Assembly: GCA_040394475.1 (NCBI GenBank)
Contig: JBEBSD010000140.1
Span: 1 to 6,781 of the forward strand
Length of the DNA stretch: 6,781 bases
Reading direction: 5' to 3'
Origin: JBEBSD01 sp040394475
GTDB lineage: Bacteria > Bacteroidota > Bacteroidia > Cytophagales > Spirosomataceae
Shown: positions 6,571 to 6,781 of the stretch, in pieces
How the letters are laid out: the number at the start of each line of letters is the position of its first letter
Position numbering within the stretch: the stretch's first letter is position 1
Notes under the pieces: generated by a model
Databases searched by the model: none
The model's input: the letters and a program-made list of their open reading frames with translations, nothing else
Told to the model about the DNA's origin: nothing
Made by a program: the position numbers and the translations under genes

Positions 6571-6591
6571 TTAAAAATACGGAAATCCGTA
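6571..6591 (-). terminator. possible weak intrinsic terminator upstream of the glycosyltransferase-like gene
   Basis: On the minus strand TACGG and CCGTA (outer parts of the perfect inverted repeat 6578-6591) enclose ATTT and are followed by TTTTTAA, then CAT and a second T6 run (6568-6563). It could end a leftward transcript coming from the repeat region or from a gene beyond the right edge. The stem is only five pairs, so it may be chance; the same inverted repeat could instead be an operator. Confidence 0.3.
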
Positions 6592-6618
6592 ACGGTGATT
6601 GGCGTTTGGGTTTAAGTC

Positions 6619-6695
6619 GGTTATCGGCTATCAGCGATGGGCTATCGGCTTTCGGCTATCAGCTATCAGCAATGGGCTTTCAGCTATCGGGCACC
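6619..6695. repeat. degenerate 7-bp tandem repeat (consensus RGCTATC), about 10-11 units
   Basis: From 6619 the sequence falls into seven-base units: GGTTATC, GGCTATC, AGCGATG, GGCTATC, GGCTTTC, GGCTATC, AGCTATC, AGCAATG, GGCTTTC, AGCTATC, then GGGCACC. A higher-order 35-bp (five-unit) period is also visible: 6626-6653 aligns with 6661-6688 at 23 of 28 positions. This is non-coding; the plus-strand open frame through it gives low-complexity LSA-type peptide that is a by-product of the repeat. Confidence 0.85.
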
Positions 6696-6712
6696 TATAA
6701 CTAATCCGACAA

Positions 6713-6781
6713 CTGATCTCCGATGGCTGATCTCCGATGGCTGATCTCCGATGGCTGATCTCCGATGGCTGATCTCCGATG
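6713..6781. repeat. perfect 14-bp tandem repeat, five units, continuing past the window edge
   Basis: The unit CTGATCTCCGATGG occurs at 6713-6726, 6727-6740, 6741-6754, 6755-6768 and 6769-6781 (the last one lacks its final base because the window ends). All units seen are identical. The unit can be divided into two related heptads, GGCTGAT and CTCCGAT, so it may have grown from the same kind of seven-base element as the neighbouring tract. There are no spacers, so it is not a CRISPR array. The full copy number is unknown. Confidence 0.95.

Noticed and set aside
6483..6704. Plus-strand 73-codon open frame ending in LSA-rich repeats
   Set aside because: The sequence is low complexity produced by the heptad repeat, and its start overlaps the glycosyltransferase-like gene start in antisense; this kind of frame is a common false gene call.
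6713..6781. CRISPR array
   Set aside because: Units are 14 bp, directly abutting and without variable spacers.

Overview
The window looks like a chromosomal segment from the phylum Bacteroidota, most likely Cytophagales (for example a Spirosoma or Larkinella relative). This is inferred from the protein families: a SusC-type TonB-dependent receptor with an STN domain, a FecR anti-sigma factor ending in a DUF4974-like domain, a FecI-like ECF sigma factor, and a DUF5916 outer-membrane protein. The lack of clear Shine-Dalgarno motifs before the starts agrees with this. All five supported genes lie on the minus strand, so the window is read from right to left.

Region by region, in transcription order. 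The right edge (about 6601-6781) has no gene and holds two different short tandem repeats: a degenerate 7-bp array and a clean 14-bp array that runs off the window. Next is a 535-aa polytopic membrane protein resembling GT-C fold glycosyltransferases (4889-6496). It is followed after 41 bp by a GTG-started 737-aa DUF5916 protein with a signal peptide, a CBM9-like N-terminal domain and a probable outer-membrane barrel (2634-4847). These two may be co-transcribed. After a 198-bp AT-rich gap comes an ECF sigma factor (1821-2435). A 268-bp gap with 2.6 copies of a 62/63-bp repeat, two of them carrying perfect 10-bp-arm palindromes, separates it from the FecR anti-sigma gene (503-1552). A 167-bp gap with a plus-oriented terminator-like hairpin then leads to the start of the TonB-dependent receptor (335 down to 1, cut by the window).

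Working model, from the known FecIRA and SusCD paradigms: the receptor binds its ligand at the outer membrane and passes a signal through its periplasmic STN domain to FecR, which controls the sigma factor; the sigma factor then drives the receptor operon. The ligand is unknown and any substrate genes (susD, enzymes) would lie beyond the left edge. I see no sequence link between this switch and the glycosyltransferase/DUF5916 pair apart from proximity.

I do not see clear evidence of an entirely new system. The parts most worth a second look are the palindromic repeat between sigma and anti-sigma genes, the antisense-oriented terminator before the receptor, and the heptad-based repeat tract at the right edge.
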